From contig CM066036.1 in the NCBI GenBank assembly GCA_033557465.1, forward strand, positions 591,192,914 through 591,256,913: DNA of 64,000 nucleotides, in the 5' to 3' direction. Made by a program: the position numbers and the translations under genes. Positions within the stretch are counted from its first letter, which is position 1. Each line of letters begins with the position of its first letter. The stretch comes from Ichthyophis bannanicus. Lineage: Eukaryota > Chordata > Amphibia > Gymnophiona > Ichthyophiidae. A model generated the notes under the pieces. It saw only the letters and a list, made by a program, of their open reading frames with translations, was not told where the DNA came from and did no database searches. This document shows positions 41,905-53,334 of this stretch, piece after piece.

Positions 41905-42835
41905 AGGAGACCCAGTACTACTGTGGTAGGAAAGAAGGAACCTTTATTGCAGATCAATAAAACATGCCATAAGGCCCAACACAGGCCGTGTTTTGAAATA
42001 TCTTCTTCAGGGGGATTCTGGCATACTATATCCATAAACACCCGAACAAAATAAATATACACATATACAAATAGTTCATAAGTTAGATTAAAAAAATAAA
42101 TAAAAAACATAGAAATAGGTTATTATCATTAAAAACCATATCACAAATATACTGTACTTATAACAATAAAAAATAAAAATATAAATCAATAAATAAAGAT
42201 GAATAAAAACCATAAAATAAACTCATCATATACTGGTAAAACAAATGTTGGAATGTCCAGTGATACAATAAATAAACTCAACATTAATACAAACGTGTGT
42301 TCATAATCATTTATAAACTTAAAAACAAAGACAAACATGTAAGGGTGTGCTAAACAATTAAAAACTTCATAAACAGTACCTCTTTTTGTAGAATAAAAAC
42401 AAAAATGATCAGAATGATCTTGTGCTATAACAAAAGAAGAGGAAGACATAATCAGAACCCTCATTACTGAAGCAGGAGTGAGCTTAAAACAAATTCTTCA
42501 TTTAAAAGGCCAAACATTAATACTATAAAAAATTGATTGCAAAGGTTAAAAATATGTTATAGTACAAGAAAATCAAAACTATAAAAAATTAAAAAATTAG
42601 GTAAAACGAACAAAAACAGACCCCATCTGTAAAGAGGAACGTTATAACCTTTTTCAATAATCGATAAACTAGTTAAAAGCCAAATTTACAAAACATTTGA
42701 GGAACATTTGTGTTGTATTGAAAAATGTTAAAAAACAAAAATTATATAGAAAGTGGAAAAACAAAATTAAAAGACAAAAAACAAAATACAAAACGAAACC
42801 AGAAGTTATGTAGTGCTTGATTAAAAATATGTTAT
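41905..42835 (-). mobile_element. AT-rich non-coding element with 3' hammerhead-like motif (copy B)
   Basis: Flanked on both sides by family X minisatellite sequence. On the minus strand an AT-rich body of about 800 bases ends in the motif at 41973-42016, then CAATAAAGG at about 41941-41949. No ORF of note. The organisation matches copies A and C. Confidence 0.45.
41973..42016 (-). ncRNA. Hammerhead-like motif, copy B (altered core)
   Basis: On the minus strand CCCC is followed by CTGAAGA (plus 42004-42010), A, GATATTTC, AAAA instead of GAAA, then CAC-GGCCT-GTG, TT and GGG. Helix III is longer here (CAC/GTG). Loss of the G of GAAA should reduce or abolish activity. Confidence 0.35.
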
Positions 42836-42879
42836 GGAGTGCCCCCGCCACTGCTGGATGAGAAATACAGGTGGAGGGA

Positions 42880-43830
42880 GTGGGGACAGCAGAAGTACAA
42901 GGAGAGACAAAGGGGAGAGACAGAGGGGCAAATACTGGACAAAGGGGAGAGACAGGGAACATGCTGGACAAAGGGGGAGACAGGGGGAAAATGCTGGACA
43001 AAGGGGAAGATGGGGACATACTGGACAAAGGGGGAGACAGGGGTGCAAGTGCTGGACAAAGGGGGGAGACAGGGGATAAATGCTGGATGAAAGGGAGAGA
43101 CAGTGTGGGTTAGGATTAAAATGGGCTGATGGGTGGGGGGTGCTAGCACTGGTAATGGACAGATCAAGGGGACTAGGAGTGGTAAAATGTTGATGGTGGG
43201 GGAAGGACTGGTAATGGGCTGATTGGGTGCTAGCACTGGTAATGGGGTTGAGGGGGGACTAGCACTGGAAGTGAGCTAATTGGGGGGGGGCTGCGACTGG
43301 GAATAGGCTGATGGTGGGGAGGGGAGGATAGAGCTGCTGGCCTTGGAAGAAAACTGGGGGGCTAGGGCTACAAATGGGCTGATGCGGGGTGGGGGATGAG
43401 AGAATGGGACTGGAAGGGAGTGGATGCTGAGAGGGGCTGCCATGGTATTTGGACTAGAAGGGGCTGGACAGTGGAGAAGGAGGAGGACTGGAAGACAATG
43501 GACACCAATGGCAGTCATGGAGATGCAAGTTGACATTGGAAGGTACTGGGAGGAAGGACTGGAAAGGGGCTGATACTGGGAAGGGTTACTGGGACTGGGA
43601 ATAGGCTGATGGAAAGAAGTGAAGAAAACAAAAGAAGAGATAAGAAATGGCAGATGGACCATATACCACAGAAAGAGAGCTAAGAGAAGACAGGGAAGCA
43701 GAAGCCTCAGATCGGGACCAGCATGATCAGAGAATAAAATGGTCAGACAATAAAGGTAGAAAAAATAATTTGATTTAATTTTAGTGACTGGACTTTGTGC
43801 TATATTGTCGGGACAATTCAAAAATTCAGA
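42880..43830 (+). repeat. Family X repeat, copy 4, with two minisatellites
   Basis: Units of about 28 bases (ATGCTGGACAAAGGGGGAGA) repeat at 42920-43110, and GGGCTGATGG-type units at 43110-43610. Then comes the family X core (GAAGTGAAGAAAACAAAAGA, GGGACCAGCATGATCAGAGA, GGTAGAAAAAATAATTTGAT). A MITE interrupts it at 43805. Confidence 0.65.
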
Positions 43831-44068
43831 AGGGGATAAGCACTCTCCGTCAACAATAACTTAATTTGCTTCCTCCTTTCCCCCCTCAGCACTCATTTAG
43901 TAAGAAAAACTCACAAAATGGATTGACAAAAGTCCAGTTCGTATTCAAAACTTCATATCCCCACAGTATCATAGCTTGAAACACAGCGTGAGTTGCGGTT
44001 CCTGATTGCTGTTTGGACTGCGCTTTGGTGTTTGGCAGCTTGTCCCAGTGTACTCCAAGTGTTCCTCA

Positions 44069-45450
44069 GTTAAGTAGATATCGCAGCCGCTTTCGATTCT
44101 GTGAGCCATGAACGCCTCCTAGAACGTCTCAAAGGGAAGGGAATTACCGATAAAGCACTCGAGTGGTGTAAATCCTACCTTTCGGACAGATGGCAACAGG
44201 TACGATCCAACGATACTTCATCAGATCAGTTTCATCAAAAACAAGGTGTCCCTCAAGGCTCCTCCCTCTCCGCCCTTATGTTCAATATATACATGCAGCC
44301 TATATGCAACCTGATACGATCCTTGAGTCAACTGCATGATATACGCGGATGATGTACTATTATATTTTCCTTTTACAACAGAGAACCCCGACCTCACTCC
44401 ATTAACAAACTGCATAAATGAAGTATCCAACTGGCTACAATCTCAAAATCTAAGGATCCAACACAAAAAAAACAGAGGTGTTATTCATTACACGGAACCG
44501 AAATTTCACTGCTCCGTCCTTTTTGAAAGTAAAGGATGCTAACCTCCAGACCAAGACCACCATCAGATACCTTGGTGTCACTTTAGACCAGAACTTGGAT
44601 ATGAAAGCACACATAGGAAATATTGTAAGAGCAGTATACCACAAAATACATTCCCTTAGACATCTACGATCCTTGCTAGAGCCAGACGATTTTAGAACCA
44701 TCTATCAGGCGCTAATCATACCTCATTTTGATTATACGAACTCAATATTACAAGGTCTCCCTCAAGCCACCTTACATCCACTTCAATTGGCAATGAATGC
44801 TGCAGCAAGAGTCCTTCATGGAGCATCCCGGAAAGAACATATTTCACCTATTCTAAAACATCTTCATTGGCTCCCGATACGAAATAGACTCACTTTCAAA
44901 ACTTTACTAATTACATTCAAAGCCATCAAAGAGCTCTCATCTGCATCATTATCAGATATGATCCAAACAACACCCCTCAATAGGGATAGAAGGTCAGTAT
45001 CACTCAATTCTCTGTTAGTCCCTAAATCAATAACACAATACACCAAAACTACTACTGACAGGGCTTTCTTTTTCTGTGCACCAAGGTGTTGGAACAGCCT
45101 TCCTCAAAACATCAATACCAGACCTTTTGCAGTTTCGAAAAGCTTTGAAACACTACCTCTTCCTCTTGTCTTATCCATTAAACAATCCAGATAACACAAC
45201 CTACCCACAGACCTTCCAAACATACAAATTCAATACAGACACCCCACAGACCTCCCATACACAATACTGAAGCCAGGATGAGATCATGTCTGTTATATTA
45301 ATTAATTACCCTGTTATCCGAGTTGTATTTCCTGTTTTTTCTGTAAACACAAAGTACCGTTGAATTGTGTAACTCCTTGTTTATTGTAAACCGCGCTGAT
45401 GCTGAATAGTGCGGTATATAAGAGACTATAAATAAATAAATAAAATAAAA
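44069..45450 (+). mobile_element. L2-type LINE fragment inside the MITE
   Basis: Reverse transcriptase from block A onwards, C-terminal domain and 3' end (TGTAAACCGCGCTGATGCTG, AGTGCGGTATATAAGAGAC, an (AATA)n run to 45450). It belongs to the NIYMQP-type L2 subfamily, as at 8-12 and 58-61 kb. Confidence 0.85.
44075..45194 (+). pseudogene. L2 reverse transcriptase fragment, frameshifted
   Basis: The frames 44101-44352, 44336-44542 and 44478-45194 read in sequence: FDSVSHERLLERLKGK, QKQGVPQGSSLSALMFNIYM, MIYADDVLLYFPFTTENPD (both catalytic Asp residues), then TIRYLGVTLDQNLDMKAHI, LIIPHFDYTNSILQGL and KEHISPILKHLHWLPIRNRL. Frameshifts near 44340 and 44480 break it. The C-terminus (FFFCAPRCWNSLPQNI) shifts frame again near 45130. 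Confidence 0.85.
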
Positions 45451-45619
45451 AGTATGATACTATGGGGATATGAAATTTTGAATACGAACTGGACTTTTGT
45501 CAATCCATTTTGTGAGTTTTTCTCACTAGTTTCAAATGAGTGCTGAGGGGGGAAGGAGGAAGATATTGTTGATGGAGAGTGCTTATCCCCTTCTGAATTT
45601 TTGAATTGTCCCGACAATA

Positions 45620-46120
45620 GAAGTTGATGGTGTGTTAGGGTTTTTTTGTGGGAACATTCATGTGAGTGTTATCCCATGGTATGAAACTGGATTTCAGTTT
45701 TTTAAATATCTTGATTAAAAAGGAGGACGAACTTCGGGAGGGAGCAATCCCTCATGGTGGGTGATCCGACAAAAAAATAATAGTGGATAATACATTTTGG
45801 GTTAGGCTTGCAGGCTAAGATTTTTTGCATATTCACTTTGTTTTGAGGAATTTTGGGGGGTGAATTATTGGAGGTTTATATATTTTTGATGGGTTCTAAA
45901 TGGGCAGTGTTTGTAGTACTTCCTAATGTGCCTGGCGGTTGGCACTGGATTATAGTAATGCAGAAATCTTTTAGTCTTTCTTTATCCATACACTCATTAA
46001 GAGGCATGTTTACTAAAAGTTAGTGCACGTTACTATTATGCAAATATTTATGCAAATGAGGCCCCGCAGTGAGTCTCAGCACATGGCCCCGCAGCGTCCC
46101 TGGGCCGCCCCTGAGAGCAG
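45620..46120. other. Unassigned sequence; Harbinger terminus fragment near 46001
   Basis: GAGGCATGTTTACTAAAAG (46001-46019) matches the Harbinger-like terminus seen at 19175 and 33967 but has no partner. CGCAGTGAGTCTCAGCACAT (46065-46084) matches the left part of family X copy 2 (about 27990). Confidence 0.5.
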
Positions 46121-46124
46121 CAAG

Positions 46125-46310
46125 GTAAAAGGAGCGATGTTTGGGGTTGGCAGTAGAAGAGAAGGGCACAGATAGAAGTGATCTGCCAGACGAGCAGAGT
46201 TCCTGAGGAGGGGTATAGGGAGAGATAAGAGAAGAAAGGTAGTGTGGAGCAGCAAAACGAGTATACTTATAGGCACGGAAAGGGCATACATTTGTTGCTC
46301 AGCAATATTA
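46125..46310 (-). pseudogene. L2 C-terminal fragment
   Basis: On the minus strand APHYLSSLISPYTPPQELCS and SVPFSSTANPKHRSFYL match the C-terminal domain of the L2 at 33.5-33.85 kb. Confidence 0.7.
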
Positions 46311-46985
46311 TGAATCCTTTGGGGAACGTTAGTTCTGGGTGCTTTGCACATGGTATGGGTCCATCCTTAGCAGTTTAAAGTGTGTTTGTAGAGATGACCA
46401 AGGCAGGAATCAATGGGGCCGTTTTATAATGCCAAAGTATTATCTGATGCAAGGTATGTCCTGACATAAAAGTTAATATTTACATTCTCGTATACCATAT
46501 CAGGGTGCACTGGAATTACCTAGCACTTTTCAGGGCCTGTAGAGGACTGGTATGTGGTCTAGGTTGCAGTAGCAGTTATTTCTCATTGCTATTTATGTTT
46601 AGCTTGTATCAGACATCTAATGTCAGTGTGAAGAGCAACTTAGGAGATGCACATTTTACGGAGGAGACATGACATCCATGGGTACATCACGGAGACATGC
46701 AGGTTACAAAACATGCAACTTTTCAGATTACAGTGAGTGCGGGGACATCCAAAACATTTACCCATCTCCGCCGATAATATTTGGCTGAATAGCGCTTTGC
46801 CTGTGCTGCACAAGACATGTCCACCTCCCCAATTCCGGACCCGCATACATGTCTAGACCCTCGGATGTGGAATTAGGCTCAAACGTAGCCCATTTTCAAT
46901 GTAGACGTGTCCGTGGGCCAGATGTGCATGTTATGGAATCTGCTTCATAGTGATGCCAGCAGATGAATATTGACCCAATTAAGAA
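46311..46985. other. No gene seen
   Basis: Only short ORFs without family signature. Confidence 0.45.
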
Positions 46986-47640
46986 TATAAGAACATAATA
47001 TGCCATACTGGGTCAGACCAAGGTCCATCAAACCCCATATCCTGTTTCCAACAGTGGCCAATCTAGTTCACAAGTACCTAGCAGTTTCCTTAAAAGACAC
47101 AGGTTCCACAATGCTTGTATTGCGGCAAGCAGTGGATATCCCAGATCCCCTTTAATAATGGCTTATGGACCTTTCCTCCAGGAATTTGTCCAAACCTTTT
47201 TTAAACCCGGCTATACTAACAGCTTTTACTACATCCTCCATTAATGAATTCCAGAGTTTGATTACACGTTGAGTGAAAAAATATTTTCTCTTATTAGTCT
47301 TAAATAGGTTACCCTATAGCTCCATTACATGTCCCCTAGTCTTTCTATATTTTGATGGCATAAACTATTGATTTACGTTTACCCGTTCCACTCCATTCAT
47401 TAATTTATAGACCTCTATCATATCTCCCCTCAGTCGTTTTTTTCCCAGGTTGACAAGCCCTAACCTTTTTAGCCTCTCTTCATAGGAGTTTCCTTCTATC
47501 CCCTTTTCCATTTTGGTGGCTCTTCTCTGTGTCTTTTCTAATAACGTCATATCCTTTTTAAGATACAGCGACCAGAATTGCACACAATATTCAAGGTGTG
47601 GTCGCACCATGGAATGATACAGAGGCTGTTTTAGCATTAA
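46986..47640 (-). mobile_element. CR1 3' end, same subfamily as the intact CR1
   Basis: The minus-strand frame 47365-47637 (PLYHSMVRPHLEYCVQFWS, RRATKMEKGIEGNSYEERL, GDMIEVYKLMNGVERVNV) closely matches residues 825-915 of the intact ORF2, and the tail ends in CTTATG at 46986-46996. The copy is 5' truncated at about 47640. Confidence 0.85.
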
Positions 47641-48715
47641 ATCTCAGCTGACGGATTATTAACCATTTTTCAAGCTTCGCTAAATCCCTCCTCATGTTAT
47701 CTAAATCTTCCTGGGTGTCAATTGCAGATTTTAGTATCATCTGCAAAGAAGCAAACCTTAACTGATAGCCCTTCCACAATATCATTCACAAAAATGTGGC
47801 ACACCACTGGTAACATTCTTCTCATCAGAGTAAGCGCCATTTATCTGTACCCTTTGCCTCCTACTCAAGCAATTTCTAACCCAGTCAGTCACTTTAGGTC
47901 TATTCCTAGGGCATTCAATTTATTTACAGTATAAGTTACCTGTGTGGAACAATGTCAAAGGCTTTACTGAAATCTAAGTGCATCACATCTAGAGTTTTCC
48001 CTCGGTCCAACTCTCTGGTCACTTAGTCAAAGAAATTAATGAGATTTGTCTGACAAGACCTGCCTCTCGTCAAACCATGCTGCCTTGAATCCGTCAATCC
48101 ATTGGATTCCAGAAACCTCACTATCCTCTGTTTTAGCAGTCTTTCCATTAGTTTACTCACCACAGAGGTCAGATTAACTGGGCTGTAGTTCCCAACCTCA
48201 TCCTTAGTTCTGCTTTTGTGTAAAAGGGGCCAAATGCGCCTTTTTCCAGTCTTCTGGGACCGCGCCAGACTCTAAAGAAACACTGAAAAGATCAGACAAT
48301 GGAGACATTAGAACTTACCTAAGTTCCTTCAGGACTCTCAGATGTACCCATTTGGCCCCATTGCTTTGTGTTCTTTTAGTTCAGCTAGCTCCTCAAAAAC
48401 ACAGTATTCTGAAATTCATTCAAGATCCCCGTCATATCTGTTCCTATTTGTTGGTGTTTTCTGAGGTCCTGCTCCTGGCCCTTCATCTGTGAACACAGAG
48501 CAGAAATCTTTGTTAAGCAATTCCACTTTATCCTCATCAGCTACTATATATTCTTTCCCTTCACCCTTCAGTCTGCTAATACCACTTTTGCACTTCATCC
48601 TGTCACTAACATATCTGAAAAATGTTTTGTCCCTCCCATTTAACTGTGCATACTATTTGTTCTTCCATTTGTATCTTTGTATTACTGACTTGTTAGGTCT
48701 CTTAGATCCAAGTTA
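47640..48715 (-). pseudogene. CR1-clade reverse transcriptase fragment, second subfamily
   Basis: By eye the minus strand reads a linker (GISRLKGEGKEYIVADEDKV, LNKDFCSVFTDEGPG), then HPVNLTSVVSKLMERLLKQR-like entry blocks, GRSCQTNLINFFD, LDVMHLDFSKAFDIVPHR, and a downstream LAKLEKWLIIRQLRFN block. Stops and frameshifts are present. The wording matches the plus-strand fragment at 18 kb rather than the intact CR1. Confidence 0.75.
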
Positions 48716-49080
48716 GAACGGAATCCTCCTGTTTTCTTTGGCATGAAAAAATATGGAGAGTAGAAGTCCATTCTTTCTTGATGAGAAACTGTTTCTATGG
48801 CACCCTAGGACAACAGGGTGGACACCTCTTCTTTTAAGAGAATGCTTTGAAGGGGTTGTGTGGCATAATCCCCTGTAAAGTTGGCATGGGATACAGCTTT
48901 GAAGTGAAGCTGATAACCCCTTTGGACAATCTGAATCGTCCACTGCTCTGATGTGATGAGGTGCCACATGTGGGCATAGTGACAAAGTCTGCCTGCTGTG
49001 TTGAGGGGCTGGGGTCCCTCCAGGGGCAGATTGACAATGCTCTGAAGAACTGGAATCTGAGCCCAGTAAGACATCAAAGT
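48715..49080 (-). pseudogene. DIRS reverse transcriptase N-terminus
   Basis: Read by eye: HYAHMWHLITSEQWTIQIVQ, RGYQLHFKA, LLKEEVSTLLS, then after one stop GAIETVSHQERMDFYSPYFF and MPKKTGGFRSNLDLR. These are the DIRS blocks W..IT...W, GY.L.F and FYS..F.VPKK.GG.R...DLR. The catalytic Asp blocks are lost. Confidence 0.7.
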
Positions 49081-49799
49081 ATCAGCGGTCTTGGGTTCGA
49101 CCTCGATGCTTCATGGACGTTGAAGGTCGATGCCCATACCAATACTCGGAGGTATCGGAACCGAGAATCTGTTGGATACCGGGGGTATTGAGGGTATCTA
49201 CCTCCAGGATTCTTATGATGCGAGTTTGAGAGCTGGCATTGGGCCTGATGGGCTTGACTGTAGACTCTGTGCTGAAGCCTGCATTCCTGGAGCTCTCAAT
49301 GTTATCGGTACCAAGACTGCCAGGAGTACTGCTAAACTTCTCTTGAGAGCCAGCATGTGCTGGTCCAGGGAGATGGCCAATGTCTAGGTGGAGTCTCCTA
49401 TGGGGCTGTGCGTCACCGCCCCAGAACATGGAACCGGTAGCTGTCCAGAAGTTGATGCCTCGGGACCGTCTTAGTGCCCCACTTGTGCTTTGGAGGAGAG
49501 ATCCTCCCGCCAGGGCTGTTTGGCTAGCTAGTCTGCATCAGAAGCACCTCTGGGGGAGTCTCAATGCTTATCTGAGACTTATCTCTGGCCTTGGTACCGG
49601 TTCTTGTTATCGATGCTGAGGATTTGGGCACAGCCAGAGATTGTGACTTACTCTTGCATTTGGACCGAAGAAACCTGAGATCTCTGGGAGGAAATCGATG
49701 CCCTCGATGAGGATGAAACCACTGAAACTGAGTCCAAGGTGAATAGCGATCTGTACTTGTTGGCTTGGTTCTTGAGGCCTCTTTTTGCCATGTGCTGTC

Positions 49800-49955
49800 A
49801 CAAAGTACAAGAGTTGGGTTGATGGTTAGGGCCCAAATATTTTAAACACCAGTCATGTTTATCAGTGACTGATATAGTACCGGCACACTTGGTACATTTC
49901 TTAAAACCACTAGCTGGTTTGTCCATGCCTTCAAAACGTTGTCTTCAAATTGAAG
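49800..49955 (-). pseudogene. DIRS gag N-terminus with Cys/His motif
   Basis: The minus strand reads MDKPASGFKKCTKCAGTI, TDKHDWCLKYLGPNHQPNSC. The CxxC-x(n)-HxxC-x(n)-H-x4-C arrangement matches the gag at 61314-61620, with one Cys changed to Tyr in the LKYLG part. A stop follows shortly. Confidence 0.65.
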
Positions 49956-50334
49956 AGAAGGCTATGGAAGCCTATAGGCCTAGTTTGGCAGTGAATACCA
50001 TGAAGCAAAAGGAAAGTAAAGAAAAATTAAAAATAAAAAAAGATTTATTGGGACTGGTGTCAGATTTGACGGAACCGGCATCAACAGGAAGGCAGAAGCA
50101 CAATGCTATTCCAAAAAAGAGAAGTTTTCCATAGTGACAGGAATGATGCATCCTGCTGACTCCACAGAAATGAAGAACTGAAGAGAAGAGTTGGAAAAAT
50201 GGGAAGGCAGGCACGCAGGCACAGTGGAGTGCTCCCAAAGGCTGGGGAGCATTCCAGTGCGGGCTCCATCGGTGCTGACATCACCCATATGTGAAGACTG
50301 CATTCCTACTTGTTCCTGGAGATTAGATTATAGC

Positions 50335-50815
50335 CTGGTATAATTACATCCCAGTCATGGTTTTCTGTGAACCATGTCTCCGTAACTGCCACTAAATCCA
50401 ATTCAGACTCATCCATTAAAGCTTCAACATTCAGAATCTTATTTCCCATACTACAGGCATTAATGCACACCGCTTTCCATATGTTGCCCTATTTACCCAT
50501 ATCTACAGAGGTATTTAATGTTTTACTTACCTGAGGGCTTTCTTCACCTGTCCCCAACAAATCTAGTTTAAAGTCCTCTTTATTAGGTTAGCCAGGCTGC
50601 TGTGGAAGACACTGCGACCTTTCCTTGCATCTATCTTGCCAGTGCTTATGTTTCCTGTTTTTGTCATTTGGCTCCTTTTTCCATTTTCTGGAAGATGCTT
50701 TTTTGGCTACAACAGCCTGTCTGACCTCCCCTTTAAACCATGATGGTAGTCATTTGGCCTTCCTTAAAGCATGGAACACATCTGATCCAAAGCACAGAGC
50801 TGTCTCCAGAACCTT
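50335..50815 (-). pseudogene. CR1 ORF2 endonuclease and linker fragments
   Basis: The minus strand at 50600-50340 reads NKILNVEALMDESELDLVAV and TETWFTENHDWDVIIPGYNL (CR1 endonuclease start). The stretch 50775-50610 reads HHGLKGEVRQAVVAKKASSR and KWKKEPNDKN, which matches residues 350-375 of the intact ORF2. The order is inverted relative to an intact element, so these are two fragments. Confidence 0.75.
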
Positions 50816-51115
50816 TTTGTAAGCTGGGTCTGAGGATGTCCAAGTCTGAACAGGGGGGAAGGGGGCATGGTGGAGGTGTAGCTGGGAAATTCCCAGGAAC
50901 CTGGATGTCTCCGCCTGATCTCAGAATTGTCCTGGAGGTCTGGATTTGTGTCTAAATTTAGGCCTGCTCCATGCACGAACAAGCATCTGAAAAGTGCTAG
51001 TTTGGGCTGAAAAACATCCAAAGGGTGTAGAGAAGATAGCAAGACATCACCCCCAGAACTTAGCAGAATGTCAACAATAGCAGCATCCCACTACTCTAAC
51101 CATTATCTTGGATAT
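50816..51115. other. No gene seen
   Basis: Short ORFs without signature. Confidence 0.4.
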
Positions 51116-51119
51116 CTGG

Positions 51120-51367
51120 AGTCCAGAGTCTGGAATGGAGTGGAGGAATAGTCTAACAGTTAGAGCACTGGCTTGAAACTTAGAGACCAAGGTTCAGTTC
51201 CCACTAGCACTCCTTGTGGACTTCAGCAAGTCACTTAACTCTCCATTCCCTCAGAAAATCCAAGTTATCAATGTCCCTGTTTAATGTACATTACCAAGTT
51301 TAAGTTACAATGTAAACTACTTTCACTGAAATGATAAAGTGGTATAAAAAACTTGTTAAATAAATGG
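51120..51367 (+). mobile_element. tRNA-derived SINE with L2-like tail
   Basis: A-box-like TAGTCTAACAG (51149-51159), B box GGTTCAGTTCC (51191-51201), body CAGCAAGTCACTTAACTCTC and TATCAATGTCCCTGTTTAAT, and tail AATGTAAACTACTTTCACTG ending in TTAAATAAATGG. Same family as the minus-strand copy at 39755-39991. Confidence 0.8.
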
Positions 51368-51686
51368 AATGCAGTTCTGAGGATGTCTATATAGATGCCC
51401 CCCCCCCCCCCATCATATTAGACACGTCCATATTTCTGAAAGCATGTCAGCACCTGGATGTGCCTGTTTTGTTTTTCCAGACATTCTGGCTTAGACAAAT
51501 GAGATTGCACTTGGACATCCCTTCTGAAATTTCCCCTTATATGTTTAGCAGATACCGTTAAACGTACTGTATAAGTCCCTTTGAATATTGAGCCCATAGA
51601 GGCTAATACTGCTATACATATGTTTGTGGGCATTTAAAAATATATTTATATTACACTGGGAGACCCAACATGCTTGTTTGCTAGGG
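51368..51686. other. No gene seen; C-homopolymer at about 51398
   Basis: A run of about 13 C bases and AT-rich sequence, nothing else. Confidence 0.5.
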
Positions 51687-51882
51687 CAAAGGTTCTCAAC
51701 CCAGTCCTCAGGACACACCTAGCCAGTCTGGTTTTCAAGATGACCACAATGAATATGCATGAGATGGATTTGCATGCACTGCCTCCATTATATGGCAGTC
51801 TTTCTCATGCATATTCAATTGGGTTATCCTGAAAACCTGACTGGCCAGGTGTGCTCTGAGGACTGAGTTATGAATCCCTGCC
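51687..51882. mobile_element. hAT-like palindromic MITE
   Basis: Ends CAAAGGTTCTCAACCCAGTC and the complement of GACTGAGTTATGAATCCCTG are inverted, and the inner part is also palindromic (ATGAATATGCATGAGATGGA / TCTCATGCATATTCAATTGG). CTAGGG flanks both sides (51681-51686, 51884-51889), close to the 8-bp duplication expected for hAT. Confidence 0.7.
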
Positions 51883-52194
51883 CTAGGGCCCAGCAAAGGT
51901 TTAATGCTGCCCTGATTGCAGTATTGTAACCGCAACTCAGTGTCACTTCCGTCACACCCTGTGATAAGCTACTACTGCTCACCTGATTTATGACATTTCA
52001 TCACAGCTAATCACAGTCAACCTGTCTTCACACGCCAAATGAATCGAAAAAAGCAAGGAATTTCTGGGTGAAGGACATTATTTATATTACTGCTATTAAA
52101 ATGTAGTAAGTGAGCTTCCTGCATTTTTTCTGTTATTCATATTGTATAAATACGTCCAGTGCCAAAACGCCCAGCATGAACCAAATAAGGAGGA

Positions 52195-52425
52195 GGAAAT
52201 GCTTATTTACTAAACCAGAGCTTTTCAACCCTCTTCTGGTGACACATCTCGCCTGTCAGGTTTTCAGGATTTCCACAATGAAAATGGAGTAGTTAAACTT
52301 GCATACAGTGGGTCTCCTATATCTGGAAATGTATTGCAAGCATATTCATTGTGGAAATCCTGGAAAACCAGCTGATCAGATGTGACTCCAGAAGAGTATT
52401 GAGAAGCGTTGTCCTAAACTAGCAG
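52195..52425. mobile_element. hAT-like palindromic MITE, diverged
   Basis: CAGAGCTTTTCAACCCTCTTC and AGAGTATTGAGAAGCGTTG form the inverted ends. CAGGATTTCCACAATGAAAA and TTCATTGTGGAAATCCTGGA form the inner palindrome. Same layout as the MITE at 51687. Confidence 0.6.
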
Positions 52426-53330
52426 CAATGTATGCTGCTGATTGCCATATGCCTGAAGACTATGCTATCTGTTTATTTTGTTTTCTTCAGTCTTATCATT
52501 TGGGCATTTTTAGAGGACTAAGCTATACAAGCATTGCTTGCCTTGCTAGCTACCAGTAGGGCCATTCTTCACTGTAAATATTATTTAGGAAGGGTTTCTT
52601 GGGAATTTCTCTCTATGAGCCCTGTTTCTTTCAAATACCCCTAGAGCTCCAGCAAATCTTCCGTGGCTAAGAAAGCAGGAAATGGCCTTCTCCAGGTTGT
52701 TCCGCTGCCTCCCATGTCAAGCAGTGGATGTTGCTGTAAGATTCACTCCCAAGACTCCCTTTACAAAAGCTAATGATTGGAGCCCTCTCTGACCCAAAAC
52801 GTAACAGCTGGGTCAGTAAACTGGAGGAGGTAATCAAATCATCTGAAAAGGGCAGCAGTCCAACTTGGCTATGCTCCTCAGCTAGGTGCCACATAGATCA
52901 AGTGTGATCTCTTTCAGATGATCAAGTTGATGTGGCTGTCAGCAGCTCACAATCATTAGCACAGTGGATTTCAGTAAAGACAAGACAGAGTGATGACCAC
53001 CACAGCAAGAGAAGCGTAAGTAGTCAAGCTTGTATGGCCCGCAGCTGGGAGATAGTCTTTGCTATAGCAGTATAGTCAGGGGCAATGAGGCAGACTGCAT
53101 GAGCTAATGGTCCTTATTTGCCAACAATGCCAAAATCTACTATATTACTATGTAATAGGGGGCATCTTTATGGTGACATATTATTTGACCACCTGTCTCT
53201 CAGGTAGGCCCTTCTGTATTCATATTTTAACACATGGCTCAACAAATCCCAAGCGCCAGATCGCCATGTTGACCAGAAATTGACAGTACATCTGGCACCT
53301 GGAATTTTCTTACCCTCCTTTACAGAAAGG
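52426..53330. other. No gene seen
   Basis: Mixed-composition sequence with only short ORFs. Confidence 0.45.
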
Positions 53331-53334
53331 GATT

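Larger units (their letters stand above)
43805..45617. mobile_element. Mariner-like MITE with ~165-bp inverted repeats, carrying an L2 in its loop
   Basis: The left arm 43805-43973 and right arm 45452-45617 are inverted copies with about 95 percent identity by eye, both starting TTGTCGGGACAATTCAAAAA. TA flanks both ends (43803-43804, 45618-45619), as in Tc1/mariner insertions. An L2 fragment (44069-45450) lies between the arms. The high arm identity suggests recent insertion or strong palindromic maintenance. Confidence 0.8.
48715..50330 (-). mobile_element. DIRS-like retrotransposon, 5' part (gag and start of reverse transcriptase)
   Basis: The minus strand begins near 50330 with the 5' sequence GTAGGAATGCAGTCTTCACA and TATGGGTGATGTCAGCACCG, whose counterpart starts the DIRS fragment at 61118. 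A gag N-terminus, a decayed middle and the reverse transcriptase N-terminus follow, and the copy stops at the CR1 junction at 48715. The gag motif resembles that of the 61-kb fragment; I could not compare it with the decayed gag of the 1-4.6 kb element. Confidence 0.65.

Noticed and set aside
42832..43236. Several overlapping ORFs rich in Gly/Arg/Asp or Pro/Leu
   Set aside because: They are translations of a 28-bp minisatellite in different frames.
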